This document shows, piece after piece, positions 49,152-60,896 of a stretch of DNA of 64,000 nt. The notes below the pieces were generated by a model. It was not told the origin of the DNA, ran no database searches, and saw nothing but the letters and a program-made list of their open reading frames with translations. The DNA comes from Hevea brasiliensis (taxonomy: Eukaryota; Streptophyta; Magnoliopsida; Malpighiales; Euphorbiaceae), in assembly GCF_030052815.1 (NCBI RefSeq), contig NC_079498.1, positions 78,974,992-79,038,991 of the forward strand. The letters run 5' to 3'. Numbering within the stretch: position 1 is the first letter of the stretch; every line of letters starts with the position of its first letter. A program made the translations under genes and the position numbers.

Positions 49152-52090
49152 TGTCACACCCTACTCCTCGTAAGATGTAACATGCTCCCGTAGTACACCT
49201 AATGAATTACCGTACTTCGCCTACCGATAACCCATTAAATATACTACAAGAGATTTTAAAACATATTTCGTTCATTTTTAAATTGGTGGGTAAATTTTTT
49301 TTCAGATATTAAAAACCTTTATTTAAAGTCCAAACATAAATCAAATTTTTAGATATTTAAAATCTCTGTAATTTTAACAAAAATTTCGGTAGAGTGCCGT
49401 TTGTATTTTGAGAAAACAGTTCTTCAAAACCTGAAAATAAAGACACTCCCAATATATTTCTCAATCACAACTCCATTAATCAATTTTATTTCACAAATCA
49501 GCACAAGCAACTCAATACACAGTTTAAATTAAATCAAACATTGAAACCTCTCATTAAGGTAACAAAATTAATATTTATATTCAAGGGATCATTAAAAATT
49601 TAGTAGTGCAAAACTTTATAAATACATAAAATCTCAAGATAACCTTATAATAATTTGTATTTAATTACAATCCAAAAATATATTACAAAAGAGTTGGTAC
49701 AACTGCTCAAAGTAAATTTCATATATATAATTACAGAATTACATCAAAATCTAAAGTACAAGGGTATACCTATGATATACCCGAAGATAGTCTCACTATG
49801 CCTTTCAGTAATCTTGCTCAGCTGCTTTATATTTTCTTTCACCTGCGACAACATACAAAGCTATCGCTGAGTGGTGAACTCAGTGGTGCACAAACTAATA
49901 ATTTAAAACTTAATACAAGTTATGCTTGACAATTCATAATAAATAAACATTTAAAATTTCTAAATTCTTCAAAATTCATAACATTCAGAAATCAATATTT
50001 TCATTTATGCAAATTATTCATTTGAATAACATTTTGATCAAATAGTAACTATTTATCTAGATTTCTTTTAAATCTCGAAACAATATAAAAATATTTTGAA
50101 TCACTGACAAATTATTTATTTCAACCACAATTTATCAAACTATGCATAATTTAAAGGGCGTTGCCAACAATTCACATAGTTGAACCCATGACCCAAAATT
50201 CAAATAGATGTCGTGTTGTACACCATGATATTTCATACTCTCCCAATTACCGAGGCTAAAAGGGAGGAACAAAGACTAGCTAGTATATATGAGTACTCAT
50301 TCAAACTCTTCCCCAACTGGCAAGCCAGAGAGGAAGGAACTCGCCCCATCTAGTGGAGGAGATATCTCACTAGACAAGCTAATGAGAATTCACAACATAT
50401 TTTACAATGTCAACTGTGGTTTCAAATCATATTCAAAACAATTTCTATTTACAAAGTGTTTACAAATCATTAACATATTTAATCATCATAAATTCATGCT
50501 CAAGGTTGGCAACACATCAAACTTAAAATTTACAATCCTTAAAACCATGCAATAAATCATTAAATGCATAAGAAAATTTACATTTAATTTATACAATTTC
50601 ATTCAAAAAATTAAAATCCTTAACACAACAAAATTATAAATCATAAAATAAACTTGATCAAATCAATTTAGAAGTGAAAAGTAACAAAATAGTTAGTTGT
50701 GCACAAACCTTATATGAGTCACCTCTTGGCCTTAACTCGATGTCTCGGGTTCTTTCTCGGTATTCTTTTCCACTGAAACACATAGTTTCACAGTGTTTCA
50801 GTATCACCATTTATCATAACTCCAAAAATAAATTCAAATCTACTTATACCTAGTTTTAATATGCTAAACTTGACGTTATTTAAAATTTGTATTTCGGGGT
50901 TACTATTCATGACACTATTCAAGTCAATTTGTTGACTTTCTAATGCTTAATAGGTATGGGAATTCTAATTTCACCTACATACCACATTTTAGTTACCTAA
51001 TTTGTTGGTTTTGGTTATTTTCTCAAATTCTAAGTCTTTTAGGCAAAATTGCAAATTTTCAGTTTTGGTGTCCTATGTTGCACTGTTCCATTAGTAATGT
51101 TGCTGTTAGAATTTGGCTAAGTTTTCTTCATAGAAATTATTCCTTATTGTCTTAACTTTATTCTCCTTTTTGAATCACTCCAATTGGAGTTTTGTAGCTC
51201 AAGTTATAGCCATTTGAATCATGGCTGCCGGATTGGACTTAACCCAGATTTCTGGGCACCAAACTGGTTCTGGCAGTTTTAGGTCACCAACTTTGGGTGG
51301 CCAAATGACTTCGTTAAGGGCATAATTTGGGTTTGTGTTCTTCATGAAAGTTTTAGGTCTATATCTCAACTTTCCACTGGTAAAATTTCAGGTCATTTAG
51401 ACTTTTCTAGCCCAAGTTATGGCCAAATGAATAAACACTATTCATTTGGTCATTTTTGTACAGGTCAGACTGCATAAATCCAGACTTGGTCAATTTTTTC
51501 ACTAGGTTTTGGTCACTTTTTGGGCATGATTCCTGAATGAAAAATGTTCCATTTTGTGTCTATTTTCATTCCCAATTGGCCTCACACCAATTGGACTTGT
51601 AAATTTTCCGTTTTGGTCCCTCAAAGGGACCTTGGTCCTGCTACCTGTAGCATGGCCATTTTCAATCCGAATTTAAACTCACTTCTAATACTTCCAACAC
51701 ATCTCAATTGGTCACAAATGATCATTTTTCATCTCAAACAAGGTCAAACACACTATTTGACCAATTCTCACATTTTTGCCTCCCAAACCCTAGGTGCCAA
51801 AAATCCTAACTCATAGAATTCAAACCTAATGCATTTTAAACATCTATCCATAGTTTACATACTTAATTCAAGTTAAGCAACCATTCAAATGCATCAAATT
51901 CACCCATTTCAAACCCTAACTAAGGCTGGCCAAAATTCATGTTTGGTCCCTCAACCATGTTTTCCTTTGATTTGTTTCAATTTCTAAGTTTATTAAAGCA
52001 TTTTTGCATGAAATTTAAAGAAATAAATTAGAGTTTATTACTAACCTTTCTTTGATTTCCACCTCTTATCATCCCTAATAAATCCATTAT
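49152..52090 (-). repeat. Left (3') LTR of element B, truncated
   Basis: It starts TGTCACACCCTACTCC and matches 54314-55305 over its first kilobase. Paired stem-loops are at 49845-49882 (CTGAGT/ACTCAG; GCGATA/TGTCGC). The inner end, including the polypurine tract and the 5S-like block, is missing. The junction with internal sequence lies near 52085-52100, judged from the match to A's 3' non-coding region (ggtcctctgaccattctagt). Confidence 0.85.
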
Positions 52091-52099
52091 ACTTCAATA

Positions 52100-53296
52100 T
52101 TACTTTGATTTGGTCCTCTGACCATTCTAGTTAACACTTTAACTAATATTCATAATGTTTCTTTATTACATTCGCACCAACTATTCTAATTTTTACTTCC
52201 ACAACTCTTTTATCTATCAATATTCTATAGCTTATTTTCCGCTGGTTTGCGATCATTACCCTTTTTTTTAACCATAAACAATTTTGCAATCTTAAGAAAG
52301 GAGTCTACCGGACTCTCCTGTTTCCCATGCTATTCAAAAGTTTCGCTTTAATTCTATTCTAATCCTTATGATCTGCACAATAAAATTGTACTCTTCCTAA
52401 AGAATACCTGGCCAACTAGTTCCTATCGAATTACTGTTATCAGTAAAATATCATTTCTTAACTATTTTATAAGTTATAATTGTCATCCATAGCATCCTGT
52501 CTCTTCTAGGGGAACAAAATTATATTTTGTGTCTTACTGCTACACAAATAGAATACTGTTCCTTACTAAACTTTGAGCCAAAGATCCATTATAATACCAA
52601 AACAACTATAAACCCCATATCGGAGACTGGATGACTTAGCCCTATAGGTGTTATTTTTAATTTTTGACCATACTAAAATCTCTAGTCCCATAATAATTTT
52701 TGATGTGCTGTAATTCATGCTAGGGTAATGGAGTCTTTAACTCTCACTACCTTGCAACCATGATCTTTTGATATTCTAATTATAGAGTTTTAAATCCCGA
52801 ATTAGGATTTTCAAACTCAGTTCTAGTAATAAAACTCTATTCTGGTATATTTATACCAAAGCGAAAGTTATTTATAACTATTCTTATCCTTATGTACTAT
52901 TAGGTAGTACGTATCTCTACACAATAAATCTCAAGTCAGCACTGTAATCTGCAGCTTATAGCACAAACATCAAGAATATTGCATAGTTACTACGATACAT
53001 CCCAATAGATCAAACTTCCCTATGTCTTATTTCTTTCAAATCCACTAATATCTTAAACTTATTTTGATTATGGTACTTACTGACATCTATCAACAGTAGT
53101 ACCTTTACTTCCATCTAGGGCAGATATATTGCTATAACTTACTTTTTGGTCCTCTTGCCTTACCTAATTAGGCTTACTAATTAACTTTATAATTTATAGT
53201 AGTCTAGGAGATGTCTCTCACTAGAAACTTTTCCAAAATTAATTCCAATTACGTTTATTATCGTAATTTTTTCCTAAAAGACTAATCACTAACACA
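52100..53296 (-). other. 3' non-coding part of element B
   Basis: About 1.2 kb without a supported ORF. Its two ends match element A's 3' non-coding region and the middle roughly 0.95 kb is absent from A. By position it is where pol would be in an autonomous relative, but I recognise no pol motif in it. Confidence 0.65.
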
Positions 53297-54121
53297 TCAA
53301 AATTTATCTCCATGCAAGGGAATAGCAGTAGAACATATAATTTTAGCATTAGCATATAAACAAATAGAGCCGAAATCAAATAGTACATAATTATTCCTTT
53401 CACAAGTTAAGAACATACCAGTAACTACATCTGAAGTCTCTTCTTCTTCCCCTAGATGCATGGCGTTCCCTCTTTCTAATGTATTCCTCTGCTTGGGTTG
53501 GTCCACTGTGCGAGGATTACCCGAAGTGCTGTCTTTACTTCTACCTCTGCCCCTACTAACTATTAATGAGCCTCTAAAATCAGAATCTTGAACTGATTCC
53601 TCTGGTGTAGTATGTGGCATAAATCGACGTGCGCTAGTACAATCTCGGGCGAAATGTCCAATTCCACCACAATTGAAGCAGGCTCCAGTGACCCTATGGC
53701 AAATACCCCAATGAAATTTTCCACAAACGTCACAGATACGGATATGGTAGGAACTTCTGGTTCTTTGACGAATGGTTCTTGATTGCTTTCGCCTTGAAGA
53801 TCTGCCTCTATCATACTTAGGAGCTCGGGGTCCCTCAAAATCTTTTCTCTTTCCCAAATTACTACTTGAACTTTGACCGATGGGTTTCCCACTTTTCTCT
53901 TTTTCATGCTGCTCTTGAGGGGGTTGGGTTTGTACTTGGGCCTAGGCTGACAGATTATCAACCATTTGCTGAAAGAACATGGCCATCTGCTGGGCCGTTT
54001 GTGCAGTAATTTGTATAGGAAGAACTGGTGCAGTTGGACCTCCAACGCACTGTGAAACTAGGGCCTCTCCTTGTACGTTAGCTATATCAGACTGCTCTAC
54101 CGTTTTATCCCCATTGTCCAT
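53297..54121 (-). pseudogene. Short gag with protease stub of element B
   Basis: It starts MDNGDKTVEQSDIANVQGE with the QQMAMFFQQM stretch seen in other copies. It then passes directly into the linker that normally follows the Gag domain, so the central domain (WLERT...WDFFL...) is deleted. Two zinc knuckles remain, CDVCGKFHWGIC and CFNCGGIGHFARDC (about 53625-53735), then a Ser/Arg-Gly-rich linker and the protease opening DVVTGMF and YVLFDFGS (the usual Pro replaced by Phe). The only internal stop is a TAG near 53942. A gag without its core cannot be expected to build particles. Confidence 0.83.
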
Positions 54122-54295
54122 ATCTATTCACAGGATTTTTTTTTTCTATTTCCTGTACAACCAACACAAGGAGATTTCTCCCTGTTAGTTCATATTTATG
54201 ATGTAAATGTACTATATGTATCAAACATTCGAGCAGTTGTACTTATCGAAAAATATTTCAAATTCACAGTTCAAAATTTACTTTAAAAACTAGCT

Positions 54296-54308
54296 CTGAT
54301 ACCACTAA
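54296..54308 (-). other. Primer-binding site of element B (initiator Met tRNA)
   Basis: The plus strand reads ctctgataccact next to the right LTR, so the minus strand carries TGGTATCAGAG. It has the same layout as in element A. Confidence 0.85.
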
Positions 54309-54313
54309 AACAT

Positions 54314-55305
54314 ATCACACCCTACTCCTCGTAAGATGTAACATGCTCCCATAGTACACCTAATGAATTACCGTACTTCGCCTACCGGTAACCCATTAAA
54401 TATACTACAAAGGATTTTAAAATAATTTTCATTCATTTTTAAATTGGCGGGTAAAATTTTTTTCAGATATTAAAAACCTTTATTTAAAGTCCAAACATAA
54501 ATCAAATTTTTAGATATTTAAAATCTCTATAATTTTAACAAAAATTTCGGCAGAGTGCCATCTGTATTTTGAGAAAACAGTTCTTCAAAACCTGAAAATA
54601 AAGACACTCCCAATATATTTCTCAATCACAACTCCATTAATCAATTTTATTTCACAAATTAGCACAAGCAACTCAATACATAGTTTAAATTAAATCAAAC
54701 ATTGAAACCTCTCATTAAGGTAACAAAATTAATATTTACATTCATGGGATCATTAAAAATTTCGTAGTGCAAAACTTTATAAATACATAAAATCTCAAGA
54801 TAACCTTATAATAATTTGTATTTAATTACAATCCAAAAATATATTACAAAAGAGTTGGTACAACTGCTCAAAGTAAATTTCATACATATAATTACAGAAT
54901 TACATCAAAATCTAAAGTACAAGGGTATACCTATGATATACCCGGAGATAGTCTCACTATGCCTTTCAGTAATCTTGCTCAACTGCTTTATATTTTCTTT
55001 CACCTGCGACAGCATACAAAGCTATTGCTGAGTGGTGAATTCAGTGGTGCACAAACTAATAATTTAAAACTTAATACAAGTTATGCTTGACAATTCATAA
55101 TAAATAAACATTTAAAATTTCTAAATTCTTCAAAATTCATAACATTCAGAAATCAATATTTTCATTCATGCAAATTATTCATTTGAACAACATTTTGATC
55201 AAATAGTAATTATTTATCTACATTTCTTTTAAATCCCAAAACAATACAAAAATATTTTGAATCACTGACAAATTATTTATTTCAACCACAATTTATCAAA
55301 CTATG
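54314..55305 (-). repeat. Right (5') LTR of element B, truncated
   Basis: It matches 49152-50145 closely and then breaks after caaactatg, where the left copy continues cataatttaaag. Paired stem-loops are at about 55004-55042 (GCAATAGC/GCTGTCGC in stem 2). The remaining 2-3 kb of the LTR is absent. Confidence 0.88.
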
Positions 55306-55578
55306 GTCCCTTAGGCAAATCCCACATCGGCAAAGCACGGAGTTGGTCTTGGGTTCAAAAGTAATGATATATAAAATGGGGGAACTAATCACTAGAGGCG
55401 CCTTTTGGTGGAATGGCCTGGAGAGTTGGAAGAACTCCAGGGTTAGGCGTGTTCACTTGAGAGAAATCCTAGGATGGGTGACCTCCTGGGAAGTTCTCCA
55501 TTCCACCTATAGGACAAAATCGTGAGGCTTATGACCAAAGTGGACAATTCTTCTAGTGGTTGGAGCCCGATCGTTATA
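55302..55578 (+). mobile_element. Cassandra-type (TRIM) LTR with 5S rRNA sequence
   Basis: About 277 bp carrying the phrase cccacatcgg near its start and a stretch at 55431-55499 that follows plant 5S rRNA: agaactcc, a decayed A box (ggttaggcgtg), gagag, and a perfect C box with flank (ggatgggtgacctcctggga). Cassandra elements are short non-autonomous LTR elements of vascular plants defined by 5S rRNA sequence in their LTRs. The end reads cgttata (TTACA expected) and abuts the TTATT duplication. The start tatgg may be a changed TG. No internal region or second LTR is present. Confidence 0.83.
55431..55499 (+). promoter_or_regulatory. 5S rRNA-derived internal control region
   Basis: This covers roughly residues 41-105 of 5S rRNA. 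The C box is intact and the A box has several changes. In Cassandra this region can drive RNA polymerase III transcription; activity of this copy is unknown. Confidence 0.85.
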
Positions 55579-56123
55579 TTATTTGATGTAAATATTGTAA
55601 TATCTTATGTATTAATGAAAAGTTGAGCAGTTGTACAGTAAATTGTAATATTGTTATTTTAAATTTTCTTTTTGTAAATTAAGATCTGTATTTGTAAATT
55701 AAGTACTATTTGTAATGTGAATGAATTTGTAAAGTATTTTGAGATGACAACTTTGGTTGAATTGTGGATTTAAATTGAATTGTGTTGACTTGAGTTGATT
55801 TGGGTTGAGAGTTGTGAAAATAATTATTGGAAGTGTTTTTTTCAGGTATTTGAAGAACTGTTTTCTCAAAATACATATGGCACTTTACCGAAATTTTTCC
55901 AAAAATTACGTAAAAATAAAATGGACAAAAATTTTTACTAGTTTTAAAACTTCAATTAAATGTTTTTAATTCCTACCAAAATGCTCACCACTTCCAAAAA
56001 GTAAGAAAATGGCTTTAAAATCCCTTGTAGGGTACTTAATGAGTTATCGGTAGGTGAAGTTTGGTAGTTCATTAGGTATTCTACGGGATCATGTTATGCC
56101 TTACAGATGGGTAAGGTGTTACA

Positions 56124-56653
56124 TAAATATGGCAGCAACCTACTCAAATGAAATTGGCAATGTATAATATCAAAACTGCCTAGTAAGGGAACCAAAATTC
56201 AGAATTGACTTAGTTATGGTTATTTAACCATAACTTGAGTTATACCAATCCAAATGACATGATTCAAAAAGGAAAATAAAGACAAGACATAAAAGAACAA
56301 CTTCCATGAAGGAAGTGTGTCCAACCAGCAGCCACAAATTGTTCAAATTAATAGGTAAAAATTTAGACATTAAATCTGAACCTAAAGAAAGGTTCATAAC
56401 CAAATTATGAATGGTAAGGGTTTCAACCCTTATATGCTGCCCAACATTAATTTACATGAAATAGGTATGTGGGACCCACTTTTCCACTACAAAATGGCAT
56501 GAAAAGTTTAATAAGATATTAATAATGCTTAATTGCCTAAAGTAAACCTAGGCTTATGTATATTGTATGGATCAATTGGTATACCAATTAGGGACTACAA
56601 ATAGCAGTACTGCCTATATGGATAATCATTGACCTACAACATATATCTGATAT
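56124..56653 (+). mobile_element. LTR D, second part
   Basis: This resumes the LTR after solo LTR C, starting with the second TAAAT. It contains one clear module copy (cataacttgagttataccaatccaaat ... cttccatgaaggaa) and the phrase ccaattagggactac shared with LTR F at 41365. It is then cut by element E and its end is not in the window. Confidence 0.78.
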
Positions 56654-59600
56654 TGTAATACCCTCCCGGTAGCAACTCCGTATATTCTACTGTTCCGGTG
56701 ACCGGTGTTGGTCCGGACAGCTAGAACGTCCGGAAAAATATTTAAACTAAAGTCAGGAACCATAATTAACTCAAATATTAATAAGAAAAATTTAGTAAAA
56801 ATTTTAGAAATAAAATACAACCAAGTCAAATGAGCCGGTGCCCAAGCGATGGGTAACCAGAGGTAAGTTGCGGTTCTCGCAACTAGGAGCCCTAGACCCG
56901 GGTAAAAATTCATAAAATAATTATTGGGACTCCAGAGAAGGGTCATTGAGGTTCCTATGGCATTAGAATGCCAAGAAAATACCTAGCAAAATTTTTCAAT
57001 CGGTACAAACAATTTTGACCCGTTAAGCCAAACGGAGGGCATTTTGGTCATTTCGCCTTCAGAGGTGATTTTTGGCCGACTTGTCCAGTTAAGTAAATAA
57101 TTAATATGACATAAAATATGAATAAACATTACTAAAAATTAAATTGAAATTGAGTAGAGAAGAAAAGAAAAGAAAATGAGAATAAATGTCAATTTGGACA
57201 TCATATGATGTCATTTAAAGGAATTCCCACCAATCACATTAAAGCATAACTTAAGTAAGTGATAAAAGAAGACAAATAACACCAAAAAAAGGAAAAAACA
57301 ATCTGTTTCTTCCCCAAATGAAAGAGCAGCCGTTTCCCTCTTCTCCCATAGCCAAACCTCCATTGATTTTGCAACAAAAGCTTCATTTCCCTCTTGTTTA
57401 CACTACTAAACCCTAAACCCCTTTCATTAAAACTTAACCACATCTCTTGGGGAAGTGTTTGGCAGCCTAGAAAAGGAAGGAAAGTAAAGTTAAGCTTGGG
57501 GAAAAATCTGCCTACAAGAGGTTAGTGCATCTATACACCTAAAACTCCTTACTTTCATGATTAAGGACTTGAATTTAGTGAGAAATTGTAGTTTAAATGA
57601 ATAAAAGTTGTGTGTATGGCCACCATAAATTTCAGCTGCCCTATTGAAGGAATAGAAATGGAGTGTTTTGATGGACTTGAGATGGATTAGAGGTTATGTT
57701 TAAACCATCTATGCATGTGGTTAGTGAATGGGTTAGTAATTAAGGTGTGTTGTGAAAACCTATAATGGGAACTAGGGTTTTAAGGGTGAAAATTGGACTT
57801 GGCATTTGAATTGATTAATGGACATTCTAGTGGTCAATTAGTGACCATTTAAGGTAAGTTAATCATAATTTGAAGTGAGTTAATGCATGGAAAAACTGAA
57901 ATGGAAGGCTGCCTAAAGACAGCAGCATGGTGGCTGAGATTCTAGCCCACTTAGACAGCCATAACTTTGGCTGTGTAGGTCCAATTGGTGTTTGGCCAAT
58001 TGCACATGAAACTAGGCTTATAATGGCACATTTTTGCTGAAGAAATCATGCCCAAAAGACCAAAGCAAAAGGACCAAAAGTTGGCCCCAATCCGGATACC
58101 CTGCAACAGCACCTGCAGAAATGACCAAATGAACAGTAACTGTTCATTTGGCCATAACTCACTGTAGATATGGTCAATTGACCTGAAATTTTTACAGCAA
58201 CAAGTTAAGACATAGAAAAACAACTTTCATGAAGAAACCTATCCCAAATTATGGCCAGAACCTATTCAAACATGCAATCAGAGTCACTGTTCATGGTACT
58301 ATAGATTTGGTAATTCTGCAGTTTTGGAAATCCGGCCAGCTGTGGTTTTTGGACCATATCTGGAGCTACAAAACTCCAAATGGAGTGATTCAAAAAAGGA
58401 AATTCAACTAGACAAAATAAGGAACAACTTTCATGTTTACCATTTCCTCAAATTTCCACTGCAACAGGGCTTAATGGAACAGTAAAGTTGGGCTTCAAAA
58501 ACTGAAAATTCTGCCCTCTTGGTTTTAAACTTAGAAATGGTAATGGCAATCAATTCCAACAAGTTTTAAATACAAAATGTGGTATGTTTGGGGTGTTAAA
58601 ACCAATACACCTATTTTCTATCCAAAAGTCAACATTTTTGTTGACCAATGAGGTGAATAGTGACACCAAAACTTGAAATTCACAAATTGAAGAATTTAAA
58701 AGTTTCAAATGCCCTAGTATACCTAACAAAATTGGTTTGGATAGTTTGGCATGCCAATAGGGTTCAGTTAGCAGTACTGCACATGGCAATATGCCATTCT
58801 GTGATTTCATGGCTTTTAGCCATTCTGACCTTGTATTGAGATTTGGCCTTGTGCCTGATGTATTCTGACTTGTTAGCCGCTCGCTGCACACCGGGAGATG
58901 CATATGTGACCGATGGTGTGACGGCCCGAGGTACTTGATACCCAGTGCCAGTTTACCCGTTTATCCAGTCCAGTCGTCTAGTGTAGGTTACTTGGGCAAC
59001 CAAATGAATAAAAGTGGACAAAGTAAATGATATACAAATACCAAACAAATAAAACATATACATTCGTTACATATTTATTTCCTGCTATTTCTTTTATTTT
59101 ATTATTGCACCACTAAGCATTATTGCTTAGCGCGTTGCTTTTGCCACGCGTAGGTTCTGGAGATACAGATCGTGAGCCCAGTAGACCGCAGACTGGGTGA
59201 GCCCATCCTGCAGTTCTGCACAGTGCCCGTGTCACCTCAACTTCTACAGTGCATTGGTAGGACACTAGGTGTCATTTTGGCATTCTGTAATACATTTTGA
59301 TTTTCTCATATGTAATTAAACTTGTGTAATGTATATTGATGTTCATGTAAATTATGAAAATTGTATTTGTGAATGGAAAGGTAAATATCTATTTGTGATT
59401 TATACTTGATTATCACATGTGATGGATGATTGAGAAATGTTGTTGAGATCTTGATATTGAGACTTTGTTGATGAATTGAAGTTGGGATTGTTTGGAAAAT
59501 TATTTGGAAGTGTTTTAACAGGTTTCGAAGAACTGTTTTCTCCATTTTTAGCCGGTACTCCGCCGGATTTTCTTTAAAATTTTCGGAACCTTAAATAAAT

Positions 59601-59750
59601 AATACTTTTGATAAATGGCTTAAATAAATTATATTTCATAAATTATATTCAAAAGCATGATATAAATTAATTAAGGTATATTAGAGTGTGCCGGTACACC
59701 GTGTGGCATTACTTACTCGGGTATACTGTACATGGGTAAGGGGTGTCACA
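56654..59750 (+). mobile_element. 5' LTR of element E
   Basis: 3097 bp, starting TGTAATACCCTCCCGG and ending AAGGGGTGTCACA, followed by PBS and gag. The paired stem-loops are at 59113-59150. The 5S-like block at about 56822-56868 (caagtcaaatgagcc ... agcgatgggtaacc) is weaker than in the other families. Small ORFs inside (56626-56946, 57234-57443, 57951-58223, 58550-58903, 59306-59545) recur with the LTR and are not genes. Confidence 0.92.
59113..59150 (+). other. Paired stem-loops in LTR E
   Basis: After gcaccac, stem 1 is CTAAGCA/TGCTTAG. Stem 2 is CGCGT/ACGCG with an inner GC/GC pair after one mismatch and loop TTTT. Confidence 0.75.
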
Positions 59751-59755
59751 TTTAG

Positions 59756-59767
59756 TGGTATCAGAGC
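59756..59767 (+). other. Primer-binding site of element E (initiator Met tRNA)
   Basis: It reads tggtatcagagc, a 12-base match to the initiator methionine tRNA 3' end, five bases after the LTR. Confidence 0.92.
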
Positions 59768-59877
59768 ACGGTTTAGGCGTTTCTGGGCCTAGATTGAGTC
59801 CATACCATGCATTGCATTTGTAAGAGTCGAGGTGACACTAATGCAGGTCTGTTTGTCTTCCTTATTTTGAATAGGAT

Positions 59878-60896
59878 ATGGACCCTTCATCACAGAGAGC
59901 AGTCGAGGAGGAAGTGGAGAGTCATGTTCCACCTGCAGCAGCTGAGACTGGGGGCATGAGAGAATCTGCTCCGCCAGCTCAAGCAGAGCCTGCTCAGCCT
60001 CCACAGGCTATGTTTCAGCAAATGGCCGATTTCTTTAGACAAATAGCCGGGGTAATGCCAGCACCACGACCACCACCAGCTCCACAGCAGAAATCACACC
60101 TGGAAAGGCTAAGGAAGTTTGGAGCAGTGGATTTCTATAGCAAGAGAGAAGATGATTCTGTTGCAGCCGAGAATTGGTTGAACAGAACAGGCAGAGTTCT
60201 AAAACAACTCCACTGCACTCCAGAGCAAAACCTGGAAGCTGCCATATCTTTGTTGCAAGATGATGCCTACGAATGGTGGGACACGGTATCCAGTGAAGTG
60301 CAGCCAGAAATAGTAACTTGGGACTTCTTCCTCTCCGAATTCAAGAAGAAATATGTGGGTACTGTATACCTAGAAGAGAGAAGAAGAGAGTTTATTAACC
60401 TGAGGCAGAGACAGCTGTCAGTGGCCGAGTATGAGAAGGAATTTGTCCGATTGAGCCGCTATGGAAGGGAGATAGTCCCAAATGAAGCTGAAAGATGTAA
60501 GAGATTTGAAGAGGGACTAAATGACAACATAAAGATTATGATCACTGCCTTGGGAATCACTGACTTCACCAAGTTAGTGGAAGCTGGAATAAAGGTGGAA
60601 AAAGTAAGAATTAGTGAGCAGACCAGAAGAGAGAGACAGCAGAAGAGGGGCCCAGGTCAGTCTAGTTCAGCTCCTGCATTTGGGAAGAAGTTCAAGGGTC
60701 CACCTGCACAGAGTTCAGGGCAACCACAAGGTCAGGGTCAGTCTCAGGGGCCTGTGCCACGCTTTACCCTAGGAGAGGTCAGTCCACACCATCAGTGGGC
60801 AGCTCTCCAGGGATGGGGTTCAGGGGACCAGCCCCAGCAACTTCTGCATGTCCACACTGCCTAAAATGGCATAAGGGGGAGTGTTGGAAAGTGACT
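59878..60896 (+). pseudogene. Gag of element E, 3' truncated
   Basis: This is the best preserved gag in the window. The frame is open for 328 codons from ATGGACCCTTCATC. An acidic, Pro/Gln-rich N terminus is followed by the Gag domain at about residues 75-215: LRKFGAVDFYSKRED, NWLNRTGRVLKQLHC, LLQDDAYEWWDTV, VTWDFFLSEFKKKY, LRQRQLSVAEYEKEF, and FEEGLNDNIKIMI. A basic Gln/Gly-rich linker follows. A frameshift at about 60765-60785 moves the zinc knuckle CPHCLKWHKGEC (from 60849) out of frame. The next LTR starts within the following codons. The style suits Tekay/Del-like chromoviruses, but no pol is in view to confirm the clade. Confidence 0.9.

Larger units (their letters stand above)
49152..55578 (-). 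mobile_element. Gag-only LTR element B with a Cassandra-type right end
   Basis: It is inserted in solo LTR C with target duplication TTATT (49147-49151 and 55579-55583). The left LTR (49152 to about 52090) lacks its inner 0.7-0.9 kb. The internal part (about 52090-54313) holds a short gag with a protease stub, and the right LTR (54314-55305) is cut and joined to a Cassandra-like LTR that reaches the duplication. The internal layout (PBS, gag, protease stub ending at the same point, related 3' non-coding sequence) matches element A, so A and B are copies of one gag-only lineage. The right LTR begins TATCACACC where TGTCACACC is expected. Confidence 0.85.
46223..56123 (+). mobile_element. Solo LTR C, with element B inside
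   Basis: It is bounded by TGTAACACTCC and GGTAAGGTGTTACA with a perfect TAAAT target duplication (46218-46222 and 56124-56128). Without element B it is about 3.47 kb. The two halves are 46223-49151 and 55584-56123. They join smoothly when compared with the equivalent part of B's LTR (cttgtagttatt then tgatgtaaat). It belongs to the same family branch as the LTRs of A and B, in the opposite orientation. No internal region remains. Confidence 0.92.

Noticed and set aside
55431..55499. Functional 5S rRNA gene
   Set aside because: Only part of 5S is present, the A box is altered, and the surroundings match a Cassandra LTR.
59756..59767. tRNA gene suggested by tggtatcagagc
   Set aside because: It is only the 12-base complement of an initiator tRNA 3' end beside an LTR, a primer-binding site; there is no cloverleaf.
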